DNA from: Tsukamurella paurometabola
Lineage (GTDB): Bacteria; Actinomycetota; Actinomycetes; Mycobacteriales; Mycobacteriaceae
DNA: 64,000 nt
Direction: 5' to 3'
Assembly: GCF_900631615.1 (NCBI RefSeq)
Contig: NZ_LR131273.1
Coordinates: forward strand, 248,001 to 312,000
Each line of letters begins with the position of its first letter. The first letter of the stretch is position 1. The notes below the pieces were generated by a model. It had not been told where the DNA came from. It did no database searches and worked only from the letters and a program-made list of their open reading frames with translations. The translations under genes were made by a program, and so were the position numbers. This document shows, piece by piece, positions 53,619 through 61,575 of this stretch.

Positions 53619-55454
53619 CTAGGAGCGCCCCGGCGAGCCGGGATTCCCGCGCAGGTCCGGGACCTTGGCGGCGGCGACGTCCGCCGCGTAGCCGTCGTAC
53701 GCGGGAACGTAACCGTCCGCGCCGCCGACGAAGACGTACAGCGGGTCGTCGCCGGTCTCCGTGAACCCCTGCTCGCGGAGTTCGCCCTTGAGGCTCTTGA
53801 AGGTCGATGTGACCTCCAGGCTGGGCACCACGCGCACGAAGAGCGGGATCGCGTAGCCCGGCAGCTCGTTCCGCAACTGCGACGCCAGTGCGGCGCCGTC
53901 GAACTCGCGTCCCTCGGCCAGCTTGACCGCGGCCATCCCGGCCTTGCCGTCGGCGCCGGGGATCGCGACGCCGTAGACGATGGCGCCCTCCACCTGATCG
54001 GCCTCGTCGAGCGCGCCCTCGACCTCGGTGGTCGCGACGTTCTCGCCCTTCCACCGGAAGGTGTCGCCGAGGCGGTCGACGAACGCGATGTGGTCGAAGC
54101 CCTGGTTGGTCACCACGTCGCCGGTGTTGAACCACACGTCGCCGTCCTTGAAGCCGTCGCGGATCAGCTTGGCGTCGTTCGCCTTCCCATCCGTGTAGCC
54201 GTCGAAGGGTGCGGACTTGGTGATCTTCGTCAGCAGCAGGCCGTTCTCGCCCCTCTTGACCCGCTTGAGCCTGCCGCGCGCGTCGCGCAGCGGCCCCGCG
54301 GTGTCGATGTCGTACTCCACCACGGCGTGCGGGAGGGGGCACAGTCCGACGGTGCCCTCGATGTTGAAGACGTTGACGAAGGCGATGTTCGTCTCGCTCG
54401 CCGCGTAGAACTCCATGATCCGCTCGATCCCGAAGCGCTCCTGGAACTCCCGCCAGATCTCGGGCCGCATCCCGTTGCCGGCGGCGACCCGGATGGTGTT
54501 GGACCGGTCGCTCGGCTTGGGCGGCTGGTTGAGCAGGTAGCGGCAGATCTCGCCGATGTAGATGAACATCGTGGCCGAGTTCTCGTTCGCCTCGTCCCAG
54601 AACCTGGTCGCCGAGAACTTGCGGCCGATGGCGAGGGTGGCACCGGAGACGAGCACCGAGCCGAGCGCCACGAGTGCGGCGTTGTTGTGGTACAGCGGAA
54701 GCGGGCAGTACATCACGTCGTCGCGGCGCATCCGCACCGCGGTCGCACCGAAGCCCGCCATGCCCTTGAGCCAGCGGTAGTGCGTCATGATCGACGCCTT
54801 CGGCATGCCCGTGGTGCCCGAGGTGAAGACGTAGAAGGCGCGGGTGCTCGCGGGCAGCGTGGCGGTGACGGCGGGATTCTCGGTCGCGCGCGGATCCTCC
54901 GCGCGGACCCGGCGCGCCTGCTCGGCGAGCTCGTCGACGGTCAGCACCACCCCGTCGGCCGGGCGGTCGGCCTCGTCGAGCGAGTCGAACGCCTCCAGGT
55001 CCTCGGTCCCGGCGATGATGGTGCCGGTGTCGAGGATGCCGAGGCTGTGCGCGAGCACGGCGCCCCGCTGGTTGTAGTTCACCAGGCCGGCGGTGGCGCC
55101 GACCTTGACGATGGCGAGCATCACCAGCACCATCTGCGGGTGGTTGTGCATGACCACGCCCACCACGTCGCCCACCTTGACCCCGCGCTGGAGCAGCACG
55201 CGGGCGTAGGTGTTGACCGTGGCGTTCGCCTCGCCGTAGCTGATGCCCTCGCCGTGGAACCGCAGGAAGTCGCGCGACGGGTGCTGCGCCGCGCGCTTGG
55301 CGAACACCGTGCCGATGGTCTCCTTGCTGTTCTGCGTGCGCAGCAGGATCGACGGGCCCTCCTTGATCAGGAGGGGCAGGTCGGGTACCAGCTTGCCGAC
55401 ACCCCGCGCCAGGTCCGCGACGCCGACGGTGGTGTTCTTATGCGTAGAGCTCAC
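53619..55454 (-). CDS. fadD6: Long-chain fatty-acyl-CoA synthetase FadD6 (FATP-type)
   Basis: 611 residues. The AMP-binding P-loop is FTSGTTGMPKASIMTHYRW, with the YAASETNIAFVN motif and the adenylate region GDVVTNQGFDHIAFVDRLGD. It is the FATP subgroup of acyl-CoA synthetases, with very-long-chain activity expected. GTG start lies 6 nt after a TAGGCT -10 box, and the gene starts a cluster with folP2-gpgS as in Rv1206-Rv1208. Confidence 0.95.
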   Translation of the reverse strand: MSSTHKNTTVGVADLARGVGKLVPDLPLLIKEGPSILLRTQNSKETIGTVFAKRAAQHPSRDFLRFHGEGISYGEANATVNTYARVLLQRGVKVGDVVGVVMHNHPQMVLVMLAIVKVGATAGLVNYNQRGAVLAHSLGILDTGTIIAGTEDLEAFDSLDEADRPADGVVLTVDELAEQARRVRAEDPRATENPAVTATLPASTRAFYVFTSGTTGMPKASIMTHYRWLKGMAGFGATAVRMRRDDVMYCPLPLYHNNAALVALGSVLVSGATLAIGRKFSATRFWDEANENSATMFIYIGEICRYLLNQPPKPSDRSNTIRVAAGNGMRPEIWREFQERFGIERIMEFYAASETNIAFVNVFNIEGTVGLCPLPHAVVEYDIDTAGPLRDARGRLKRVKRGENGLLLTKITKSAPFDGYTDGKANDAKLIRDGFKDGDVWFNTGDVVTNQGFDHIAFVDRLGDTFRWKGENVATTEVEGALDEADQVEGAIVYGVAIPGADGKAGMAAVKLAEGREFDGAALASQLRNELPGYAIPLFVRVVPSLEVTSTFKSLKGELREQGFTETGDDPLYVFVGGADGYVPAYDGYAADVAAAKVPDLRGNPGSPGRS

Positions 55455-55466
55455 GCGGCGAGCCTA
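55455..55466 (-). promoter_or_regulatory. -10 box of fadD6, leaderless start
   Basis: On the minus strand TAGGCT (55461-55466) is 6 nt before the GTG start; it overlaps the LOG gene's stop region. Confidence 0.45.
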
Positions 55467-56012
55467 CCGTGGCACCGCCGTACCACGGCACGCCTCGAGG
55501 GCCGCCGTGACGTCCGTCGCGCGCAGCAGTCGGCCGAGAGCCGCGTCACCCACGAAACCCTTGGCCTTGAGGCTGTCGATCCAGTCCAGGAGCGGGCTGT
55601 AGAAGCCCTCGTGGTCGAGGATCACCACCGGCTTGTCGTGCATCGAGAGATAGCCGGCGGTCCACGCCTCGAAGAACTCCTCGAGCGTGCCCACGCCTCC
55701 GGGCAGCACGAGGAAGGCTCCCGCGTTGTCGTCCATCAGTTGCTTGCGCTCGCGCATCGTCGCCACCACGAGCAGTTCGTCCGCGGCGTGGTCGGCGACC
55801 TCGCGGTCGACGAGCGCCGTCGGGATCACGCCGAGCGTGTGGGCTCCGCCGCCACGGGCGGCCTGGGCGACCGCGCCCATCATCGAGACGTGGCCGCCGC
55901 CCCACACCAGGGAGTCGCCACCGGCGGCGATGCCGCGCCCCACCTCGGTGGCGAGGTCGATGTACTCCTGCGGCACGGGGCGCGAGGCGCAGAAGACGGC
56001 GATCGCGGTCAC
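55464..56012 (-). CDS. LOG-family cytokinin riboside 5'-phosphate phosphoribohydrolase (Rv1205-like)
   Basis: 182 residues. The LOG signature PGGVGTLEEFFE and the nucleotide site GGGHVSMMGAVA are present. It probably removes ribose-5-phosphate from N6-modified AMP or AMP. Homologue of Rv1205. Its start overlaps the second LOG gene by 4 nt; the downstream fadD6 start lies 9 nt beyond its stop. Confidence 0.9.
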   Translation of the reverse strand: MTAIAVFCASRPVPQEYIDLATEVGRGIAAGGDSLVWGGGHVSMMGAVAQAARGGGAHTLGVIPTALVDREVADHAADELLVVATMRERKQLMDDNAGAFLVLPGGVGTLEEFFEAWTAGYLSMHDKPVVILDHEGFYSPLLDWIDSLKAKGFVGDAALGRLLRATDVTAALEACRGTAVPR

Positions 56013-56803
56013 GACGGGTCCACCTCGCTCGCCTCGGCCTCGCGTTCGCGGGCGGCGTCGGCGCGCACGATGATCTCGATGGCCTCGTCCACCGAATCCG
56101 TGACGGTGATGAGGTCCGCGTCGCCGGGCGAGACCATCCCCTCCTCCGTCAGGGTGCCGCGGATCCAGTCCACCAGGCCGCCCCAGTAGGCGGAACCGAG
56201 CAGCACGATCGGGAACCGGGTCACCTTGTGCGTCTGGACCAGGGTGAGTGCCTCGAAGAGCTCGTCGAGTGTGCCGAACCCGCCGGGGAGGCAGACGAAG
56301 GCCTGCGCGTACTTGACGAACATCGTCTTCCGCACGAAGAAGTAGCGGAAGTTGATGCCGAGGTCGACCCAGTCGTTGAGCCCCTGCTCGAAGGGCAACT
56401 CGATGCCCAGCCCCACCGAGAGACCGTCGGCGTCCTTGGCGCCGCGGTTCGCCGCCTCCATCGCGCCCGGTCCGCCGCCGGTGATCACGGCGTAGCCGGC
56501 CCGCACGAGACCGGCGCCCAGCTCGCGCCCGGTCGCGTACTCGGCCGAATCCTGTTTGATCCGAGCGGAACCGAACACCGTGACGGCCCGCGGCAGTTCG
56601 GCGAGGGCCCCGAAGCCCTCGACGAACTCGGCCTGGATCCGCATGACGCGCCAGGGGTCGCGGTGCAGCCAGTCGGCGTCGTCCGCGTTGGCGAGCAGCC
56701 GCTGATCGGTGGTCGACGATTCCGTCGCCGCCGCGCCCTGCACGCGGACGGGGCCGCGGTAACGCAGGTAGTGGTCGGCGGAGGGCTTCTTATCGGAGGC
56801 CAT
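56009..56803 (-). CDS. TIGR00730/LOG-family Rossmann protein
   Basis: 264 residues, longer than the neighbour. The LOG motif reads PGGFGTLDELFE, with GGGPGAMEAANRGA as nucleotide loop. The N-terminal 60 residues precede the core; DQRLLANADDADWLHRDPWR is typical of the TIGR00730 group of longer actinobacterial proteins. Probable AMP nucleosidase or phosphoribohydrolase. ATG at 56803 after AGGTTG; an ATG 9 nt upstream is possible. Coupled to the LOG gene downstream. Confidence 0.88.
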   Translation of the reverse strand: MASDKKPSADHYLRYRGPVRVQGAAATESSTTDQRLLANADDADWLHRDPWRVMRIQAEFVEGFGALAELPRAVTVFGSARIKQDSAEYATGRELGAGLVRAGYAVITGGGPGAMEAANRGAKDADGLSVGLGIELPFEQGLNDWVDLGINFRYFFVRKTMFVKYAQAFVCLPGGFGTLDELFEALTLVQTHKVTRFPIVLLGSAYWGGLVDWIRGTLTEEGMVSPGDADLITVTDSVDEAIEIIVRADAAREREAEASEVDPS

Positions 56804-56813
56804 GACGCACAAC

Positions 56814-57890
56814 CTACCCAGCGAGGAAGGCGCGCAGCACGGCGGCCACCTCGGTGATCTGCGCAGTCTCGACGTGTTCGTCGCGCTTGTGCGCGTAGTT
56901 GGGGTCGCCCGGGCCGAAGTTCACCGCGGGGATGCCCAGCGCGGCGAAGCGGGAGACGTCGGTCCACCCGTACTTGGCGCGGAAGCGGCCGCCCGCGGCC
57001 GCCACGAGCCTCGCCGCAGCCGGGGCGCCGAGGCCGGGCAGCGCGCCGGGGGCCGCGTCGGTGACGTCGAAGGACAGCGCACCGTCGGCGAGCGGTCCCG
57101 CGAGGACCTCGCGGACGTGGGCGACGGCCTCCTCGACCGTGCGGTCCGGGGCGAAGCGGAAGTTGACGTCGACGAAGGCCTCGTCGGGCACGACGTTGCC
57201 GGCGACGCCGCCCTCGATCTTCACCGCGGAGAGGCCCTCGCGGTACTCGCAGCCGTCGATGTCGACGGTGCGCGCGGTGTAGCCCTGCAGGGCCGTGAGG
57301 ACGGGCCCCAACTTGTGGATCGCGTTGTCCCCCAGCCACGACCGCGCGCTGTGCGCCCGGACCCCGCCCGCGGTGATGCGCACCCGGATGGTGCCCTGGC
57401 AGCCCGCCTCGATGAGCCCGCCCGAGGGCTCGCCGAGGATCGCGACGTCGGCGGCCAGCCACTCCGGGAGCTCCCGCTCGATGCGGCCGAGACCGTTGAA
57501 CTGCGAGGCGATCTCCTCGCACTCGTAGAAGATGAGCGTCAGATCGTACGCGGGCTCGGCCAGCGTGGCGGCGAGGTGCAGGAAGACCGCGTCCCCGCTC
57601 TTCATGTCGACGGTGCCGCAGCCGTGCAGCACGCCGCCCTCACGGCGGCTGGGCACGTTGTCGGCGATCGGCACGGTGTCGAGGTGGCCCGCGAGCATCA
57701 CCCGCTGCGGCAGGCCGCGGTCGGTGCGGGCCAGCACGTTGTTGCCCACGCGGAGCACCTCGAAGCGACCGAGTGCGCGGAGCGCGGCCTCCACCTCGTC
57801 GGCGATGCGCTCCTCGTCGTGGCTCACGCTGGGGATGTCCACGAGCGCGGCGGTGAGGTCGATCGGGTTCTGGGTGATGTCGAGGGGCAC
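56814..57890 (-). CDS. dapE: Succinyl-diaminopimelate desuccinylase DapE
   Basis: 358 residues, M20 metallopeptidase family. Zinc ligands are His69 in AGHLDTVP with Asp71, then Asp95 in CGTVDMKSG, Glu125/Glu126 in YECEEI, and the late His in [12 protein letters not shown]. It makes LL-diaminopimelate in the succinylase branch. GTG start lies 6 nt after TACGCT, which is inside the first of two hairpin repeats (57891-57985). Rv1202 homologue. The stop is 10 nt before the LOG gene start (same strand), so these may be co-transcribed. Confidence 0.95.
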   Translation of the reverse strand: MPLDITQNPIDLTAALVDIPSVSHDEERIADEVEAALRALGRFEVLRVGNNVLARTDRGLPQRVMLAGHLDTVPIADNVPSRREGGVLHGCGTVDMKSGDAVFLHLAATLAEPAYDLTLIFYECEEIASQFNGLGRIERELPEWLAADVAILGEPSGGLIEAGCQGTIRVRITAGGVRAHSARSWLGDNAIHKLGPVLTALQGYTARTVDIDGCEYREGLSAVKIEGGVAGNVVPDEAFVDVNFRFAPDRTVEEAVAHVREVLAGPLADGALSFDVTDAAPGALPGLGAPAAARLVAAAGGRFRAKYGWTDVSRFAALGIPAVNFGPGDPNYAHKRDEHVETAQITEVAAVLRAFLAG

Positions 57891-57985
57891 GGCCCCAGCG
57901 TAGTGGCGCTACGGGGCGCGACCACTCCGAGGTCGCGGCGGGCGGGCACAGCCCCAGCGTGGTGGCGCTACCGGACGCGACCACC
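57891..57985. promoter_or_regulatory. Tandem 34-nt repeats with hairpins at the dapE promoter
   Basis: A 34-nt unit occurs at 57892-57925 and 57951-57984, differing at 3 positions, 59 nt apart. Within it 57902-57926 and 57961-57985 form an 8-bp stem with one bulged A: AGTGG/CCACT in copy 1 and GGTGG/CCACC in copy 2. The two stem-end differences compensate, A-T replaced by G-C. On the minus strand the dapE -10 (TACGCT) lies in copy 1; in copy 2 it is changed to CACGCT. The gap to mgtE (57986-58026) shows nothing else. Confidence 0.65.
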
Positions 57986-58026
57986 GCCAAGGGCGCGACG
58001 GCGGAGTCACCGCTCCAGGGGAGTGG

Positions 58027-59379
58027 TCAGATCCCGAGGATCGCCTTGGCGATGAGGAAGTACAGGATGAGGCCCGTCGCGTCGACGAACGTGCTGATGA
58101 ACGGGTTGGAGAAGACCGCCGGGTCCACGCCGATCGATTTCGCCACGATCGGCATGAGACCGCCGACGGTGGCCGACATGGTGCACACGCCGAACAGCGT
58201 CGCGCCGATCACCAGGCCCACATCGGTGCCGAACAGGACGCCCGCGATGACCGCACCGAGGGTGCCCAGGACCAGGCCGAGCGTCGCCCCCACGCGGACT
58301 TCCCGCCCCAGCACCCGGAAGACGTCGCGGGTGGTGATGTCGCCCAGCGCGAGCGCGCGGGTGACGGTGGTGGCGGCCTGGTTGCCGGTGTTACCGCCGG
58401 TGCCGATGATGAGCGGCACGAACAGCGAGAGCACCACCATCTCCTGCAGGCTGTCCTCGAAGACGGAGAGCACCTTCACGGTGAGCGTCGCGCCGATCGC
58501 GAGGACGAGCAGCCACACGACGCGCGAGCGCACCAGGGTCCGCACGGGCGTGGACAGGTAGGGCCGGTTCAGCGGTTCGACACCGCCCTGGCGCGCGGCG
58601 TCCTCGCTCTCCGCCTCCTCGAGGATGCGGAGGGCGTCGTCGACGGTGAGGATGCCGACGAGGCGGTGCTCGTCGTCGACGATCGGCATCACCAGCAGCC
58701 GCTGCTCGGCGCAGCGGCGCGCGGCGTCCTCGGCGGACTCCCGTGCCCGGGCCGTGCCCGCGATGTTCATGATCTCGCTGACCGGGGTCTCCGGATCGCT
58801 GCGCAGCAGGCCCCGCAGCCCGACGATGCCCACGAGCACCCGGCCGGGGCCGACGACGGGGATGCCGTAGATGGTCTCGACGTCATCGATGCGCTCCCGG
58901 ACCGCGGCGAGGGCCTCTTCGGCGGTGTCGCCCGGGTGCACCGAGACGAACTCGGGCGTCATCTCGCGTCCGACGGAGCCCTGCGGGTAGCCGAGCAGGG
59001 CCGCGGTGGCGGCACGTTCCCCCTCGGGCAGGCCGTGCAGCAGGCGCGCGGCCACGGTCGCGGGCAGTTCGTCGAGCAGGGTGACCCGGTCGTCGGGGTC
59101 GAGGTCGGCGAACAGGCCGGTGACCTGTTCGTCCTGGAGGTCGTGGATCAGCTCGCCCTGCAGCGGCGCGTCCAGCGATTCGAAGACGGTCAGCGCTTCG
59201 TCCTTGGCGAGGAGCCGGAAGACGACGGCGCGGTCCTTGCGGCTCAGGCGCTCGAGGACGTCGGCGACCTGGTGCGACGTGAGCGGTGCGATGAGCGACG
59301 AGACGGTCGCCAGGTCCCCGTCGTCGACGGCGTCATCGATCCGGTTGGCGAGCCTGGCCGTGTCGAGAGTCGTGGTCAC
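58027..59379 (-). CDS. mgtE: Magnesium channel/transporter MgtE
   Basis: 450 residues. MgtE N-domain (about 20-125, VADVLERLSRKDRAVVFRLL), CBS pair (about 130-250, with GREMTPEFVSVHPGDTAEEAL), then five TM helices with the pore motif LIIGTGGNTGNQ. A magnesium-gated Mg2+ channel. GTG at 59379 lies 7 nt from a TACCGT box (leaderless); a frame to 59523 is rejected. Mtb lacks mgtE between dapE and dapD as I recall, so this is a difference in the neighbourhood. Confidence 0.95.
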   Translation of the reverse strand: MTTTLDTARLANRIDDAVDDGDLATVSSLIAPLTSHQVADVLERLSRKDRAVVFRLLAKDEALTVFESLDAPLQGELIHDLQDEQVTGLFADLDPDDRVTLLDELPATVAARLLHGLPEGERAATAALLGYPQGSVGREMTPEFVSVHPGDTAEEALAAVRERIDDVETIYGIPVVGPGRVLVGIVGLRGLLRSDPETPVSEIMNIAGTARARESAEDAARRCAEQRLLVMPIVDDEHRLVGILTVDDALRILEEAESEDAARQGGVEPLNRPYLSTPVRTLVRSRVVWLLVLAIGATLTVKVLSVFEDSLQEMVVLSLFVPLIIGTGGNTGNQAATTVTRALALGDITTRDVFRVLGREVRVGATLGLVLGTLGAVIAGVLFGTDVGLVIGATLFGVCTMSATVGGLMPIVAKSIGVDPAVFSNPFISTFVDATGLILYFLIAKAILGI

Positions 59380-59392
59380 TGCATGGACGGTA
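59380..59392 (-). promoter_or_regulatory. -10 box of mgtE, leaderless start
   Basis: On the minus strand TACCGT (59387-59392) is 7 nt before the GTG. Confidence 0.5.
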
Positions 59393-59486
59393 TCCGAATC
59401 CGGCGACTGCGCAGCGCGAGCGCGCCGCGGGGAGGGAACGCCGCCGCGACCGCTCGCCTGGGCCGCCGCCACCCCGGAGGGGCCAG

Positions 59487-59498
59487 TAGTCTGAGCGG
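59487..59498 (+). promoter_or_regulatory. -10 box of dapD, leaderless start
   Basis: TAGTCT (59487-59492) ends 6 nt before the GTG at 59499; no SD lies in that gap. Confidence 0.5.
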
Positions 59499-60449
59499 GT
59501 GACGAATCGTGGAGCGAAGGCATACGGACTGGCCACCCTCACCGACGACGGGACGGTGCTCGACACCTGGTTCCCCGCGCCGGAGCTGACCGACGGCGGC
59601 GGCACCGCCGGGTCGGTCCAGGATCCGGCGGGCGCGCCCGCCGAGCTGACCGCCCTCGCGGGCCCGGACGCCGATCGCAAGGTGCGTACCGTCGTCGTCG
59701 AGACCACCATCGCGGACCTGGCGGCGGCGCCGATCGACGCGCACGACGTGTACCTGCGCCTGCACCTGCTGAGCCACCGCCTCGTCCAGCCGCACGGGCT
59801 GAGCCTCGAGGGACAGTTCGGCCTGCTGGCGAACGTCGTGTGGACGAACTTCGGGCCCTGCTCCCCCGCCGGCTTCGAGCTGGTGCGCGCGGCACTGCGC
59901 AAGCGCGGGCAGGTCACCGTCTACTCGCTGGACAAGTTCCCGCGGATGGTCGACTACGTGCTGCCCACCGGCGTGCGCATCGGCGACGCCGACCGGGTGC
60001 GCCTCGGCGCCCACCTCGCCGAGGGCACGACCGTCATGCACGAGGGCTTCGTGAACTTCAACGCCGGCACGCTGGGGACGGCGATGGTCGAGGGGCGCAT
60101 CTCCGCCGGCGTCGTCATCGGCGACCACTCCGACGTAGGCGGCGGCGCGTCCACGATGGGCACCCTGTCGGGCGGGGGCAAGGAGATCATCGCGCTCGGC
60201 GAGCGGTGCCTCCTGGGCGCCAACTCGGGCCTGGGCATCCCGCTCGGCGACGACTGCGTGCTCGAGGCGGGCCTCTACCTCACCGCCGGAACCAAGGTGA
60301 CCGCCCCGGACGGCACCCAGGTCAAGGCGCGCGACTTCGCCGGCCGCAGCAACCTGCTGTTCCGCCGCAACTCGGTGACCGGCGCGGTCGAGGTCGTGCC
60401 CTGGAAGAGCGAGGGCGTCGAGCTCAACGCCGCGCTGCACAAGAACTGA
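59499..60449 (+). CDS. dapD: Tetrahydrodipicolinate N-succinyltransferase DapD
   Basis: 316 residues. The left-handed beta-helix of actinobacterial DapD is seen in [20 protein letters not shown], with the later [16 protein letters not shown] and [21 protein letters not shown]. It succinylates tetrahydrodipicolinate with succinyl-CoA in diaminopimelate synthesis. Leaderless GTG. Divergent from mgtE and followed by a canonical terminator. Rv1201c homologue, same length class. Confidence 0.96.
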   Translation: MTNRGAKAYGLATLTDDGTVLDTWFPAPELTDGGGTAGSVQDPAGAPAELTALAGPDADRKVRTVVVETTIADLAAAPIDAHDVYLRLHLLSHRLVQPHGLSLEGQFGLLANVVWTNFGPCSPAGFELVRAALRKRGQVTVYSLDKFPRMVDYVLPTGVRIGDADRVRLGAHLAEGTTVMHEGFVNFNAGTLGTAMVEGRISAGVVIGDHSDVGGGASTMGTLSGGGKEIIALGERCLLGANSGLGIPLGDDCVLEAGLYLTAGTKVTAPDGTQVKARDFAGRSNLLFRRNSVTGAVEVVPWKSEGVELNAALHKN

Positions 60450-60464
60450 CCCGCGTCTCGGGAG

Positions 60465-60496
60465 ACGGCGGCCGGCATGACGCCGGCCGCCGTTTT
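60465..60496 (+). terminator. Rho-independent terminator of dapD
   Basis: A perfect 12-bp stem ACGGCGGCCGGC / GCCGGCCGCCGT with a 5-nt loop, followed by TTT, 15 nt after the dapD stop. Confidence 0.9.
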
Positions 60497-60515
60497 CGTA
60501 CCGTGTCAGTGAATT

Positions 60516-60767
60516 CTATTTCGCGACCGCGTCGCGCGGCAGGCCCGGAACACACCCCAGGCCGCTGAGCACCCGGTCCAGCGCTCGGTGGAGAACCGGT
60601 TCGTCGCCGACCCGTTCCGAGACCGACAACCGGGGAGAGCCCGCACCCACACACTCCGGATGAGCTGCGACGAGCCGTGATTCGATGATCCACAGGGCGA
60701 CGCCGCACATCACCACGGCCGCGCACAGTGCGGCGACCGCCGCCGTTCCCGCTTTCGTGAATCGCAT
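60516..60767 (-). CDS. Small single-TM or exported hypothetical protein
   Basis: 83 residues, not recognised. The N-terminus MRFTKAGTAAVAALCAAVVM plus CGVALWII forms a signal anchor or cleavable signal with a basic start. The outer part has Cys near 39 and 72 that could pair. The ATG at 60767 has a strong GGAGG 8 nt upstream (GGAGGTGGTGAAT), which supports a real gene. A dyad resembling that at 25968 lies upstream (60810-60824 region). Confidence 0.6.
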   Translation of the reverse strand: MRFTKAGTAAVAALCAAVVMCGVALWIIESRLVAAHPECVGAGSPRLSVSERVGDEPVLHRALDRVLSGLGCVPGLPRDAVAK

Positions 60768-60887
60768 ATTCACCACCTCCGCTCAACTGAACCTCAGTCG
60801 CTTTTGCGATAGCGTATCACTGGAACGCAAATTCTTCGCACAAGCAACCGTCCGCGGCTCCGACCGCGCCGCGGATCTCCGCAGCGG

Positions 60888-61298
60888 CTACCGTCGCCGC
60901 GCCCCGTACACCCGGGACCCCACCCGGACGACGGGCCGGCCGCGCGCGAGTGCCCAGCGCCGCGCCCCGCTGCGCACCGCCTCCACCGCGACCCAGGCGC
61001 GCTCGGCGTCGGTGCCGTGCGCGCGGAGCCACGCGATGTAGGCGCGGGCGTCGTGGGCGGAGCAGTCGGCCTTCGGATGCGCCGCGGCATAGGCGACGAA
61101 ACCCGCGGGCCAGCCGGGCAGGGTCCGCAGCGCCGGAAGGGCCCGGGCCGCGGAGCCCGCCCGCTTCACCGCGAGGACCCTGCCGGTCAACGCGGTGCCG
61201 TCGGCATCGAAGCCGGCGGGCACCCGGCCGGCGAGGAGATCGGTGAGCACCGCCGCCTGACGCTGCCGCAACCGCTCCCGCGCCTCAGGAGGAACCAC
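60888..61298 (-). CDS. Small helical partner protein of the MNIO/DUF692 cassette
   Basis: 136 residues from GTG 61298, which lies inside the last codons of the peptide gene (14-nt overlap). The segment RERLRQRQAAVLTDLLAG, then VPAGFDADGTALTGRVLAVKRAGS and FVAYAAAHPKADC, resembles the small helical partner proteins next to DUF692 enzymes in other actinobacteria as I remember them. Function is inferred as substrate peptide recognition or scaffold. A longer frame to 61487 is a repetitive low-complexity shadow of the peptide gene and is rejected. No known catalytic motif. Confidence 0.72.
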   Translation of the reverse strand: MVPPEARERLRQRQAAVLTDLLAGRVPAGFDADGTALTGRVLAVKRAGSAARALPALRTLPGWPAGFVAYAAAHPKADCSAHDARAYIAWLRAHGTDAERAWVAVEAVRSGARRWALARGRPVVRVGSRVYGARRR

Positions 61299-61557
61299 AG
61301 CTGCTCGAACTGCTCGACGAGCTCGACCCGCAGCTGGAGCCTCCGCAGCTGCTCGCGCTGCAGTTGGAGCCGGAGTCGTGGCTCGAGTGGTGCGAACCAC
61401 CGTCGGAACCGTCGAAGAACCAGGCCGAACCGCTCCCGGACGAGCCGCCCCGCCTGCGCGAGCGTCCCCCGCGCCGACCGTTCCCACCGCCGCCGGCGAT
61501 GGACACGCACACGGCGATCACTGCGAAGATCACGAAGAGCACGATGGCGAACTCCAT
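61285..61557 (-). CDS. Ser/Gly/Cys-rich single-TM peptide, candidate MNIO substrate
   Basis: 90 residues. Residues 3-21 form a TM or leader helix (FAIVLFVIFAVIAVCVSIAG). A basic Gly/Arg/Ser stretch (27-40) and a Trp-Phe-Phe then His-rich patch follow. The last 25 residues are Ser/Gly/Cys: Cys66, 71, 76 and 87 spaced CX4CX4CX10C with an uninterrupted Ser run between the last two. This resembles a modified-peptide core. ATG has GAGGAGG 6 nt upstream, 18 nt after the MNIO stop. Not a known family to me. Alternative: a structural Ser-rich membrane peptide. Confidence 0.75.
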   Translation of the reverse strand: MEFAIVLFVIFAVIAVCVSIAGGGGNGRRGGRSRRRGGSSGSGSAWFFDGSDGGSHHSSHDSGSNCSASSCGGSSCGSSSSSSSSSCGSS

Positions 61558-61575
61558 CCCGCACCTCCTCGTCGT

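Noticed and set aside
53478-56189. A 903-residue open frame on the + strand
   Set aside because: It overlaps fadD6 and the LOG genes, whose domain motifs are intact on the minus strand.
61299-61487. N-terminal extension of the partner protein to 61487
   Set aside because: That stretch is the other frame of the Ser/Gly/Cys peptide, giving Ala/Thr/Arg repeats; the peptide frame has a strong SD and a TM helix.
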